Assembly (NCBI RefSeq): GCF_000966975.1
Contig: NZ_JZWV01000479.1
Span: 1 to 14,667, forward strand
Source: Streptomyces katrae
GTDB taxonomy: Bacteria; Actinomycetota; Actinomycetes; Streptomycetales; Streptomycetaceae
DNA length: 14,667 nt
Direction: 5' to 3'
A program made the translations under genes and the position numbers. This document shows positions 1-6,968 of the stretch, piece after piece. The notes beneath the pieces are model-generated. The model searched no databases. It saw only the letters and a list, made by a program, of their open reading frames with translations, and had not been told where the DNA came from. Every line of letters starts with the position of its first letter. Position 1 is the stretch's first letter.

Positions 1-56
1 GCCGGGCGGCGCGGGTCAGGCAAGATCCGGAAGAGACGGCCTAGCACCGCCGCTGC

Positions 57-222
57 CTGACCGGCCTCTCCCGCTTCGAGGCCGCCCTGGCCATCATGCA
101 ATCCGCACCCGAGCACTCCTGGACAGCCCGCGAGATCGCTCCGGAGCGCTCTGGACGCGACTTATCCGGCGCCCTCTGCCGTGGCCAGCAGTGGGAAGGC
201 GGGCCTGGCCTTCAGCCGTAGT
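57..222 (+). pseudogene. Weak coding remnant at the window edge
   Basis: The frame from 57 reads LTGLSRFEAALAIMQSAPEH and continues SWTAREIA up to about 143. Nearly every third codon base there is G or C, as expected of a streptomycete gene. An in-frame TAG at 42-44 closes the frame upstream. After about 143 the codon bias fades, and the frame ends with TAG at 220-222. The amino-acid style resembles a small winged-helix/HTH segment, but I do not recognise the family. It is most likely a short remnant of a decayed gene; chance coding-like composition is the alternative. Confidence 0.22.
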
Positions 223-226
223 AGGT

Positions 227-812
227 TCAGCCACCGAATCGTGCGAGCAGTCTGGCGGTGTCGTCGGTGTTGCGTCCGAGGCCGGCGGCTACCTCCGCGG
301 CGTCGTGGTCGCGTGCGTCGTGGGCCGCCACATAGGCGGTTCACTGGGCGCTGAGTTCCAGGCTGAGGGCCGCCTTGATGGCGGCGTCGGCGAGTCCCAG
401 GCAAGCGTTTCGATCGCGGCACTGACGCTGCGCAGGAGCGCCTCCAGCTCGCCGGGAAGGGGAACGGTTCCCTCTCGTACAGTGCTGATGTGCCGGTCCC
501 AGTCCTCCTCGCAGTGCTCGGCGGTGCTGCACCCGCTCTCGTGGAAGGTCTGCTCGCCGGCTGGCTCCCAGTCCACGGGGTAGGCGGTCCCGGTCCAGCC
601 GCATGAGCATGCGGGCCTCAGGACATCTGCCTTCGGGCGCGTGGGTGGGTGCTGCCGTCGTAGACGCTTCAGTGCCTGACGTCCCGGCCGTAGCTGTCCG
701 ACGCCGCGCCGAAGCACACCGGCGTGGGCGTGGTCCCGTGTGCGAGGAGCACCCTGACACGGCCTTGGTGCGAGGTGTCGTACTCGCACGTCCAGGTCTC
801 GTCGATCTTCAT
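227..812 (-). pseudogene. Decayed hypothetical gene (two 1-nt deletions plus a stop)
   Basis: The true start is ATG at 810-812 (MKIDETWTCEYDTSHQGRVR), preceded by a strong GGAGGG ribosome site. Frame 1 runs 47 residues to ...GRDVRH and a TGA at 669-671. Restoring one G there (TGG for Trp) moves into a second frame with KADVLRPACSCGWTGTAYPV and GTVPLPGELEALLRSVSAAI. Near position 389 one more lost base moves into a third frame, DAAIKAALSLELSAQ, which meets a TGA at 341-343. The same frame then continues TAYVAAHDARDHDAAEVAAG to a final TGA at 227-229. The rebuilt protein would be about 196 aa. It resembles, from memory, a streptomycete hypothetical family with a CxCGW centre and an HTH-like C-terminus. 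The function is unknown. Either a real pseudogene or a cluster of sequencing errors. Confidence 0.72.
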
Positions 813-1082
813 GAATCCCTCCTGCCCGTTGCGAGGCGGCGACCGTCGGCTCGCATACAACGATCGCGCCGTGTCTCCCGTGGTCAGGTGAACTCTGGAC
901 GTTCGCTCTGCCGATGGGCGCTCGGCGGGCGGGGGTGTGTGCCCGGCGTACATGCGGGTCGGTCTGGTGGGGCGCGAGGTGGTGCGTGGGGTGGTGCGTC
1001 GAACCGTCCACGACTTTTGCATGCATATTGCACTTGAATTCTGGCTCGTCGGGGGGTGTCTGGGAGGCCGATCCCGAGGGGT

Positions 1083-1117
1083 GATTGGCCAGAAGATGTG
1101 TTGCTGTTCAGCCAATC
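1083..1117. repeat. Spaced inverted repeat GATTGGC...GCCAATC
   Basis: GATTGGC (1083-1089) and its exact complement GCCAATC (1111-1117) are separated by 21 bases in the upstream region of the DUF397/XRE pair. The arms are short but sit in relatively AT-rich intergenic DNA. It could be an operator half-site pair for the downstream XRE protein, or chance. Confidence 0.3.
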
Positions 1118-1133
1118 TTGTAGGCGCTCTCAC

Positions 1134-1163
1134 TTGCGGCTGCGGGGGTGCGCACGGTATCTA
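1134..1163 (+). promoter_or_regulatory. Candidate promoter upstream of the DUF397 gene
   Basis: TTGCGG (1134-1139) and TATCTA (1158-1163) are spaced by 18 bases and followed by an AT-rich stretch. The match to sigma-70-type boxes is moderate, and the start codon is about 200 bases away, so this is tentative. Confidence 0.22.
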
Positions 1164-1370
1164 GATTCGGATTCTTTTCGTACTGAAAGAAGTGCTCCTC
1201 CGGGGGACGGCGTCGGCATGGCGTGGGGGCTAGGGTCGCCATCACCGTGCAGGGCCGTGAAAGTTTCACGGGCCTGGGGTCCTCGGATCGTGTTCGAGTG
1301 AAGTGGTTGTGGGGCCGGGGCGCGATGCCGGGTCAAGAGTGCAGTTCGGAAGCGGAGAGGGCAGGTTTCT

Positions 1371-1610
1371 GTGGAGAGTGTGTTCCGGAACGGGATGACG
1401 GCGGATTCGATTTTGAATGTGCGGTGGCGGAAGGCTTCGGCGAGTGACCCGTTCGACAACTGCGTGGAAGTTGCACGGCTCGAGGACGGGGAGGTGGGCG
1501 TGAGGAACTCGCGGTTCCCGTCGGGGCCGGCCCTGGTGTTCACGAGGGACGAGATGGTCGCCTTCATCGATGGGGTGAAGAAGGGCGAGTTCGATGGAAT
1601 GACTGTCTGA
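1371..1610 (+). CDS. DUF397 domain protein
   Basis: A 79-aa protein with the DUF397 signature order: an N-terminal WRKASAS, NCVEVARLEDGEVGVRNS in the middle, and PSGPALVFTRDEMVAFIDGV with KKGEFD at the C-terminus. Family length is usually 60-80 aa, so it is complete. The GTG start at 1371 has a purine-rich AGGGCAGG five bases upstream; ATG 1395 (residue 9) is a weaker alternative. DUF397 proteins are small cytoplasmic proteins encoded next to XRE regulators in streptomycetes, as in whiJ-like loci, and have been discussed as partners of the XRE protein. Here the XRE gene follows on the same strand about 90 bases later, which fits a functional pair. The biochemical role is not established. Confidence 0.9.
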   Translation: MESVFRNGMTADSILNVRWRKASASDPFDNCVEVARLEDGEVGVRNSRFPSGPALVFTRDEMVAFIDGVKKGEFDGMTV

Positions 1611-1628
1611 AACGGTAGGGCCTAGGGT
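1599..1628 (+). promoter_or_regulatory. Candidate promoter for the XRE/DUF5753 gene
   Basis: ATGACT (1599-1604) and TAGGGT (1623-1628) are 18 bases apart. They overlap the end of the DUF397 gene and place a start site near 1635, ahead of both possible XRE starts. This would allow the XRE gene to be expressed separately from DUF397. The match is moderate. Confidence 0.32.
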
Positions 1629-1698
1629 TGCCGTTGCGGCGGGGGGACTTCACGATGTGTGCTGGCGCAAGATCGCCATCGTGAACGAGGAGTCGCGC

Positions 1699-2643
1699 GT
1701 GGCCGCACGGCCTTTGAGTGTTGTCGGCGGGGCTGATCTTCCGGAGGTTCCGGGGTCGGTCCCGCCTCCGCATACGGTCCGTCAGCTCCTGGGCGTGCGG
1801 ATGAGGGCGGCTCGCAAGGCCGCGAAACTGAAGATCGCCGACGTGGTGGAGCGAGGCGTGGTCAGTTCCCAGTCGGTTCTCAGCAGGATCGAGAACGGGC
1901 ACGAGAACGTGACCGTCAACGAGAAGCTGATCGAGGGTCTCCTGGCCTTCTACGGGGTGACCGACCCGGAGGAGCTGCGGGTGATCCGCCGCCGGGTGGC
2001 GGAGCTGGAGGGCCAGTCGGCATGGTGGACCGCGCACGACGGCCTGGTCGTGGGTGAGTTCGCCGACCTGTTGTATATGGAGAGGGCGGCCGATCGGATC
2101 ACCGTCTACGAGTCCGTGTTCGTGCCGGGGGTACTGCAGGTGCCGTCCTACATGGACGCGGTGATGACGCACGTCTGCCTGACCCCTGAGGAGCGCGAGC
2201 GCGCTCACAAGCGCCAGCAGCTGCGCAAGGACCGCCAGAGGCTGCTGGACGACGAGGGCTCCCGGCAGTACACCGCGATCATCGAGGAAGCGGTGCTGCT
2301 GCGGACGGTCGGCAGCCGGGCAGTGATGCGTGAGCAGCTGCGCCACCTGCTCAACCTGTGCGAGAACCGCAAGTCGGTTCACATCCGGGTGTTCCCCATG
2401 TCCGCCTGGGAGCAGGCCCTGCCCATGACGGCGTCGGTGACGCTGTTGCAGTTCCCGCGCGACCGGGGCGGCCAGGACATGCTGTACGCGGACACGGCGG
2501 GCAGTGGCGGCTCCTGGCTGCGGGAGCCGAGGGGCGAGATGGTCAAGGCGGCGCTGGAGCGGGTGCGTGAGCACGCGTGGGACAAGAGGGAAACTCTGAA
2601 GTTCCTGGACGCGCGGATCGCCGAGCTGGTCGACCCGCGCTAG
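1699..2643 (+). CDS. XRE-family regulator with DUF5753 domain
   Basis: A 314-aa cytoplasmic DNA-binding protein from GTG 1699, which has GAGGAG six bases upstream. ATG 1657, preceded by a G-rich run, would add 14 residues and cannot be excluded. Residues about 28-87 form an XRE helix-turn-helix (TVRQLLGVRMRAARKAAKLK, then SSQSVLSRIENGHENVTV). The rest matches DUF5753, the Scr1-type C-terminal domain: GEFADLLYMERAADRITVYE, VFVPGVLQVPSYM, then the ENRKSVHIRVFPMSAWEQAL strand and a SVTLLQFP segment. Length is normal for the family. These regulators usually pair with DUF397 proteins, as here. The ligand is unknown. Its stop codon overlaps the stop of the converging methyltransferase gene, leaving no room for a terminator. 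Confidence 0.92.
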   Translation: MAARPLSVVGGADLPEVPGSVPPPHTVRQLLGVRMRAARKAAKLKIADVVERGVVSSQSVLSRIENGHENVTVNEKLIEGLLAFYGVTDPEELRVIRRRVAELEGQSAWWTAHDGLVVGEFADLLYMERAADRITVYESVFVPGVLQVPSYMDAVMTHVCLTPEERERAHKRQQLRKDRQRLLDDEGSRQYTAIIEEAVLLRTVGSRAVMREQLRHLLNLCENRKSVHIRVFPMSAWEQALPMTASVTLLQFPRDRGGQDMLYADTAGSGGSWLREPRGEMVKAALERVREHAWDKRETLKFLDARIAELVDPR

Positions 2644-3428
2644 CGGATCCGGGCGACGCCGCCGCAGGCGATCCAGTCAGCGCCGGCCGGGCGAAGCGCG
2701 AGGCCGGTGTCGGGGAGCCAGGTGGATACCTCGACGGGGGCAGGGTGTTCGAGGAGGTCTGATCCGTCGAAGAACCTGGCGATGTCGGCGGTGGACCGGA
2801 CGCGGCCCCAGCTGCCGATGGTGCGCTTCATGAACGCGCTGAGCTCTTCGCGCGAGGTGGCGTCGTCGCTGGCGATGTGGGAGATGACGAGGTAGCTACC
2901 GGCCGGGAGGCGGGCGGCGACGTCACGGACGAGGAGCCAGGGGTCGTCGTCGTCGGTGAGGCAGTGCAGGACGGAGACGAAGAGGGCGGCGACTGGACGG
3001 TCGTCGGCAAGGATCCGGCGCACGCGCGGAACGCTGAAGATACGCTCCGGGTCTCGGATGTCGGCTTCGACGACCGCGGTGGTCAGCAGGTCCTCTTCGA
3101 GGACCATACGGCCGTGGGCACAGACCATGGGGTCGTTGTCGATGTAGACCACGCTGGCCGTGGGAGTGACTTCTTGGGCCACCTCGTGGACGTTGGGGCG
3201 GGTGGGCAGGCCGGTCCCGAAGTCGAGGAAACGACGGACGCCATGGGTCTGTGCGAGATAGCGCACCGCACGCACCAGGAAAGCCCGGTTGGCCTGCGCC
3301 AGTTGCTGCATGTCGGGAGCGATGTCCAGGAGTTCAGCGCATGCCCGGCGGTCGCTGGGATAGTTGTCGGTACCGCCGATGAGGTAATCGTACATTCGGG
3401 CATAGCTGGGCCTGGTGACATCGATCAT
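2640..3428 (-). CDS. SAM-dependent methyltransferase, SAV2177/DUF574 family
   Basis: A 262-aa protein from ATG 3428. Residues 2-24 carry the family's opening motif (DVTRPSYARMYDYLIGGTDN), residues 67-85 the SAM-binding motif I region (RFLDFGTGLPTRPNVHEVAQ), and about 94-104 the acidic-loop region (VYIDNDPMVCAHG). LFVSVLHCLTDDDDP follows. The family is widespread in streptomycetes with SAV2177 as the type member; the methyl acceptor is unknown. The opening motif usually has a short tail before it, so the start may lie upstream. The frame is open to GTG 3578 and third-position GC stays high there, giving an extra 50 residues with a CC...CxxC pattern, but neither start has a well-spaced ribosome site. 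The tail overlaps the XRE gene by CTAG. Confidence 0.9.
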   Translation of the reverse strand: MIDVTRPSYARMYDYLIGGTDNYPSDRRACAELLDIAPDMQQLAQANRAFLVRAVRYLAQTHGVRRFLDFGTGLPTRPNVHEVAQEVTPTASVVYIDNDPMVCAHGRMVLEEDLLTTAVVEADIRDPERIFSVPRVRRILADDRPVAALFVSVLHCLTDDDDPWLLVRDVAARLPAGSYLVISHIASDDATSREELSAFMKRTIGSWGRVRSTADIARFFDGSDLLEHPAPVEVSTWLPDTGLALRPAGADWIACGGVARIR

Positions 3429-3644
3429 GGGATTGGTCGGCTCCCGATGGCGCCGGTCTGCCCCGTCGCAGATCCGGCAGTTGAGTAGCGCCACATGGTA
3501 GGCCCACTCGTCACGGCAGCACCAGGTCGCGATGATGTTGCGGTGATGCGCGGGAGGTGAATCAGCCGCTGCTTTCACGCGGGCGCAGACGCCGATGCCC
3601 GGGCCCTGACCTCGCAGAATGCGTGGAATATGCGCCTGGAGAAT

Positions 3645-4151
3645 TCACTTCGGAGCGGACAGCGTGCGCAGTGCGGCGCGGTGTAGGACGCGGAAGGCGC
3701 TGTCGGAGATGCCCATCAGCTCGGCGGCGGTCTCGGCGGGCAGGCCGAGCCGGTGGCGCAGGATGACCGCGTCGGCCTGCGGGCAGGGCAGGTCAGCCCC
3801 GCAACGGGACCCGCGCTCGGCAGCGTCCTCGATCAGGGAGGTGAACATCTCCCACACCGCGGCGGCCGGGGACGCACAGGCCAGCGCCTGGGGCCAGCAC
3901 GGGGCCAGTGCGTCGAGCGCGTGGTCGGCCAGACGTGCGCCGCACCGGGTGCTGGAGAGCCGGACGGCGGCGTAGCGGATGTAGAGCGGCCGGTACCGGG
4001 AGCAGAACGCCTCGTAGGACGCGTCCGTCACGGTGTCGGTCGGAGCGTAGGGCCGGCGGCTCCGTGAGTTGTCTCGCACGGCTGGCGGCTGGCGTATGGG
4101 GCCGGGCGCGGGGGAATGGCGGGCAGGCTGGGACACGGCAGATTCGAGCAT
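3645..4151 (-). CDS. Sigma-70 region 4-like HTH protein
   Basis: A 168-aa protein. After a basic, proline-rich N-terminal stretch, residues about 43-65 read DASYEAFCSRYRPLYIRYAA, like the opening of ECF-type sigma factors, and the middle ACASPAAAVWEMFTSLIEDA is typical of streptomycete sigma-like proteins. Residues about 127-165 (QADAVILRHRLGLPAETAAE, LMGISDSAFRVLHRAALRTL) form the region-4 helix-turn-helix that contacts the -35 box. Region 2 is weak, so it may be a sigma-like regulator rather than a full sigma factor. ATG 4151 has only a weak AGGGT upstream; GTG 4031 (128 aa) would remove the low-complexity start. No anti-sigma gene is adjacent, but a small membrane protein lies immediately upstream on the same strand. 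Confidence 0.7.
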   Translation of the reverse strand: MLESAVSQPARHSPAPGPIRQPPAVRDNSRSRRPYAPTDTVTDASYEAFCSRYRPLYIRYAAVRLSSTRCGARLADHALDALAPCWPQALACASPAAAVWEMFTSLIEDAAERGSRCGADLPCPQADAVILRHRLGLPAETAAELMGISDSAFRVLHRAALRTLSAPK

Positions 4152-4265
4152 GAGTACCCTGGGCGATCGCTTTTACGGGATTAATTTCCGAATAGCGCTT
4201 TGGCCGGATCTCATCGCTCCGAACGGGGCATTGCTGTCCCGCGGGCTGGCGGCCGGCGCGCGTCG

Positions 4266-4295
4266 AGGGCCCGGCCGGGGATACGGCCGGGCCCT
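4266..4295 (-). terminator. Hairpin terminator after the small membrane protein gene
   Basis: AGGGCCCGGCCG (4266-4277) and CGGCCGGGCCCT (4284-4295) are perfect 12-base complements around a 6-base loop. The hairpin begins seven bases past the stop of the minus-strand gene at 4302. There is no clear U-run, as is common for actinobacterial terminators. Confidence 0.75.
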
Positions 4296-4301
4296 GCTGG
4301 T

Positions 4302-4562
4302 TCAGCTGCGGCGAATACGCAGGTACGTCACGACCGTTCCGTCGGTCAGCACGGCCGGCGCCAGCGCGAGCAGTACACCGGCAGTGGCGGAGCCCATGAC
4401 GGTGGCTACCGCGCCGGCGGCTGTCAGGAGGGAGCCCCACTGGAAGCGGACCGAAAGAATGCTGAGTGTTTCCGTTTCAGCCTGCGGGAAAGTCGGAATG
4501 GTACGGTCGTGTGTCTTCGGCAGGGCGGCGATGGCCCCCTGCTGGTAAGCGCGTTCGATCAC
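4302..4562 (-). CDS. Small hypothetical membrane protein
   Basis: An 86-aa protein. GTG 4562 is preceded by AGGAG with a six-base gap, a convincing ribosome site. Residues 1-40 are polar (MIERAYQQGAIAALPKTHDR). A long hydrophobic stretch at about 43-77 (WGSLLTAAGAVATVMGSATA, then GVLLALAPAVL) is long enough for one membrane helix or a tight helical hairpin, and the end RIRRS is basic. I do not recognise the family. It sits between two perfect inverted repeats, so it is probably its own transcription unit. It is the nearest same-strand neighbour upstream of the sigma-like gene, so a membrane partner role is conceivable but unproven. Confidence 0.68.
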   Translation of the reverse strand: MIERAYQQGAIAALPKTHDRTIPTFPQAETETLSILSVRFQWGSLLTAAGAVATVMGSATAGVLLALAPAVLTDGTVVTYLRIRRS

Positions 4563-5001
4563 GCGAATCTCCTATGTCGTTTCGTGTGCGCCGGACGCAT
4601 CGGTCCCGGGGGTGGCACCCCCCGGGACCTTCGCTTTGTCCGGAGCCCGCACCGTAACCAGCGGGGGCACAGGTGTGCCAAGACCGCACCCCCGTGAAAA
4701 CGGAACCCCATCCCCCAGAAACTGCGCCCGAGCTGACGGCTCTGCACCCCGCACGGCGACTCAAGCAGCTTGAGAAGGCGCACACTTCACAACAAATCGA
4801 TCACATGCGGTCATGCAGTAGGGCTCGCCCGAGAAAACGATCACCGGTACAGCAGAGCGCTGTTCACCCGAAAGAAGCAAGACCGCGGCTAGTCGGCCGG
4901 CCCACATGCACGGCGGCGGAAATCCTCTCCCTCCGCCCCTGCAGGGGGGAGGTCAATGGGGTGACGATGATTGCTGGCGGCCAATACACCCTCGGACCCT
5001 G
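4563..5001. other. Intergenic region with no supported gene
   Basis: Between the small membrane protein start and the Rhs fragment I find one strong inverted repeat (listed separately) and no convincing gene. A plus-strand frame from GTG 4694 (KTEPHPPETAPELTALHPAR...) is partly protein-like but has no ribosome site and loses GC bias at third positions after about 28 codons. The AT-richer part around 4780-4870 may hold promoters. Confidence 0.45.
4602..4629. repeat. Perfect 11-bp inverted repeat
   Basis: GGTCCCGGGGG (4602-4612) and CCCCCGGGACC (4619-4629) flank a six-base loop. It lies 40 bases upstream of the small membrane protein start, inside its probable 5' leader, so it is either a terminator insulating this gene from upstream minus-strand transcription or an RNA structure or operator controlling it. 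Confidence 0.6.
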
Positions 5002-6123
5002 CGCACACGCAACACCTTCGAGCCCGTCTACGGACTGAAGCAGACCGTCCAGGCCGAAGCCATCAGCCCCAACGGACCCGGTGCATGGCAGACGACCGGC
5101 CAGATCTGCGGGACCACCAGCTACGTCCACAACACCGCCAAGAACCTGATCGGCTTGCCCCAGCGCGTCCGCACCACTGCGGGCGACTGCGCACAGGCGG
5201 CAACAGGGGCGTTGCTCTCCGATAGCCGCACGGCCTATGACGCGCCGGGGGCCTTCGGCGTCGCCCCGGACAGGGGCTTGGTCTCCCAGGTCGACACCAA
5301 CGATGCTGCCAGCACGGGCTGGGTCACGACTGCGCGCTCTGAGTACGACGCGCTCGGACGCGTGATCAAGGTGTCCGACGCTGTCGGCCATTCCGTCACG
5401 ACGGCCTACAGTCCGGCGACTGGCCCCGTCTTCAGCATGACCGGCACCGACGTGATGGGTCACACCAGCACGGTGAAGGCCGATCCCGGCCGCAACAGTC
5501 CGATCGAGAAGACGGACATCAACGGTCGCAAGGTCACGGCCGCCTACGACAACCTGGGGCGCTCGACCGCCGTATGGACTCCGTCGCAGAAGCCGGGGAC
5601 GGACAAGGCTGCCTACACCTTCTCGTACCAAATCAGCGAGCACGAGCCGCCTGCGGTCACCAGCAGCACCCTTCAGGACAACGGCACCTACAAGCAGACC
5701 GTCGACATCTACGACGGCCTGCTGCGCCCACGCCAGAGCCAGGGCGAGGCCCTCGGCGGCGGGCGGGTGATCAAGGACACGCTCTACAACGCAAACGGCA
5801 CGGTCAGCCAGACACACAACGCCTACTACGCCGAGGGCGCGCCGACGAAGCAGATCTTCGTCCCGGAATCCGTGTTCCACGTCCCGAACTCCACCGCTAC
5901 GGCCTATGACGGCCTCGGCCGGGCCGTTCGCGCCACCACGCTCCACTCCGACGTGCCGCAGTACTCCTCGACCATCCAGTACGGCGGGGACTACACCCTC
6001 AGCCGCTCGGCCATGTCCGCCGACGGCAACACCCCGCTCCCGGGCAGCCGCGCCTCGAAGACCTGGACCGACCCCCTGGGCCGGACCTCGGCCGTCGAAC
6101 ACGCCACGGCCTGGGACCTCACC
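5002..6123 (+). pseudogene. Internal fragment of an Rhs/YD-repeat protein
   Basis: About 374 codons match the YD-repeat core of Rhs/WapA-type secreted proteins. The fragment opens with RTRNTFEPVYGLKQTVQAEA and contains repeated YD units: TAYDAPGAFG, SEYDALGRVIKVSDAVGHSV, AAYDNLGRSTAVWT, DIYDGLLRPRQSQGEALGGG, TAYDGLGRAVRATT and TDPLGRTSAVEHATAWDLT. Intact proteins usually exceed 1,500 residues, with a signal peptide and a C-terminal toxin domain. Here there is no signal sequence, no upstream RHS part, no core-ending motif and no toxin tip. The open frame has ATG 4906 upstream, but the first 32 residues are not family-like, and after 6123 homology stops although the frame stays open to 6450. 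I read it as a relic left by recombination. Confidence 0.8.
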
Positions 6124-6206
6124 TTGCGCATCCGCTTGTCAGGTGCTCATCTGCGCCGGCGCACATCCGGCACGAACACCCAGCTCACACGCGTTTCTCT
6201 CCACCA

Positions 6207-6233
6207 CTGCTCCCGCCCGGCGGGCGGGAGCAG
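6207..6233. terminator. Strong bidirectional hairpin
   Basis: CTGCTCCCGCCC (6207-6218) and GGGCGGGAGCAG (6222-6233) are perfect 12-base complements with a three-base loop. It lies between the Rhs fragment (+) and the flavoprotein gene (-), so it could stop transcription from both sides. The rest of 6124-6398 shows no gene I can support. Confidence 0.65.
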
Positions 6234-6398
6234 GAGCTCGAATTCGCCGCTCGGCCGTCTGCGCCAGGTCTGGGCCGACGGTCCGCGGGTCCCCTCAGGG
6301 CGTGATCGGCAACGTGCTGGCCGGCGTCGTAGGCGTGGAGATCCGCGTCACCGCCGCGGCTCTGCTGTCCGGGGCGCGGCGGGTGGACCGGGCCGGCG

Positions 6399-6968
6399 TC
6401 AGGTGGTGCGTGGTTCGTCCAGGGTATCGAGGGCGAGGTCCCAGGGGTAGGCGTCGACGTTGCCGTGCTTTGGCGGGTGGGGGCGGAATCCGGGTCCGGT
6501 GCCGTCGTCCAGGAGGTAGCGGACTCCTGCTCCGCGCAGGGTGGCGATGGCGGGGGCGAGGGCGGGGTGCTGGGCCTGGGCGGCGTTGATGTAGGGGAGG
6601 GCGACGACGGGGCGGTGGGGCATGCCGAGGGCTTCGGTGATGAGGCCGAGGGCGAGGGTGTCGGCGTGGCCGGCCGCCCACTTCGTGGTGGTGTTCAAGG
6701 TGGCGGGGGCGACGAGGAGGGCGTCGGGGTCGGGCAGGACGTCGGATTGGGAGGGGAGTTTGTAGGTGTGGCGGACCGGGTGTCCGGTCAGCGCTCGCCA
6801 GGCGTCGAGCTCGCTGTCGCCGCCGGCTTCTTCGACCGACCATCGGTGGGCGGCGGGAGTGAGGACGAGGGCGACGTCCCAGCCTCGGGCCTGGGCGGCC
6901 TTGATGCCGGTGGTGACGTGGCGGGCGGGTGGTGCGGCGCAGGAGATGACGTACAGGGTTCGGGTCAC
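6399..6968 (-). CDS. Flavoprotein (PPC decarboxylase/EpiD-like fold)
   Basis: A 189-aa cytoplasmic protein in the flavoprotein superfamily of phosphopantothenoylcysteine decarboxylase, EpiD and UbiX. It begins TRTLYVISCAAPPARHVTTG, then GWDVALVLTPAAHRW, the key PDALLVAPATLNTTTKWAAG segment (compare the PASANT motif that binds FMN), ADTLALGLITEALGMPHRPV, and VALPYINAAQAQHP where decarboxylases have the substrate-clamp motif. FMN binding is therefore likely; the reaction is unknown, and it need not be a coenzyme A enzyme. GTG 6968 overlaps the stop of the upstream regulator gene by GTGA, so translation is coupled. It probably acts with, or modifies the signal for, that regulator. Confidence 0.85.
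   Translation of the reverse strand: MTRTLYVISCAAPPARHVTTGIKAAQARGWDVALVLTPAAHRWSVEEAGGDSELDAWRALTGHPVRHTYKLPSQSDVLPDPDALLVAPATLNTTTKWAAGHADTLALGLITEALGMPHRPVVALPYINAAQAQHPALAPAIATLRGAGVRYLLDDGTGPGFRPHPPKHGNVDAYPWDLALDTLDEPRTT

Larger units (their letters stand above)
813..1370. other. Intergenic region with no supported gene
   Basis: This 558-base stretch separates the start of the decayed minus-strand gene from the plus-strand DUF397 gene, so it should hold divergent promoters. Open frames across it lack the third-position GC bias of the neighbouring genes and resemble no family I know. The part from about 1155 to 1190 is locally AT-rich, and an inverted repeat and a candidate promoter are listed separately. 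Confidence 0.5.

Noticed and set aside
1371..2643. DUF397/XRE-DUF5753 pair as a novel toxin-antitoxin system
   Set aside because: This pairing is common in streptomycetes and already discussed as whiJ-like or Scr1-like loci; nothing in this copy is unusual apart from the shared stop.
4673..5038. Plus-strand ORF before the Rhs fragment
   Set aside because: No ribosome site, mixed third-position composition, and no family resemblance after the first few dozen codons.
4864..6102. 412-codon minus-strand ORF opposite the Rhs fragment
   Set aside because: It is Gly/Val/Arg-rich shadow sequence; the plus strand carries clear YD-repeat motifs.
6234..6246. GAGCTCGAATTC resembling a cloning-vector polylinker (SacI-EcoRI)
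   Set aside because: Only 12 bases match and the surrounding high-GC sequence shows no further vector similarity; treated as chance.
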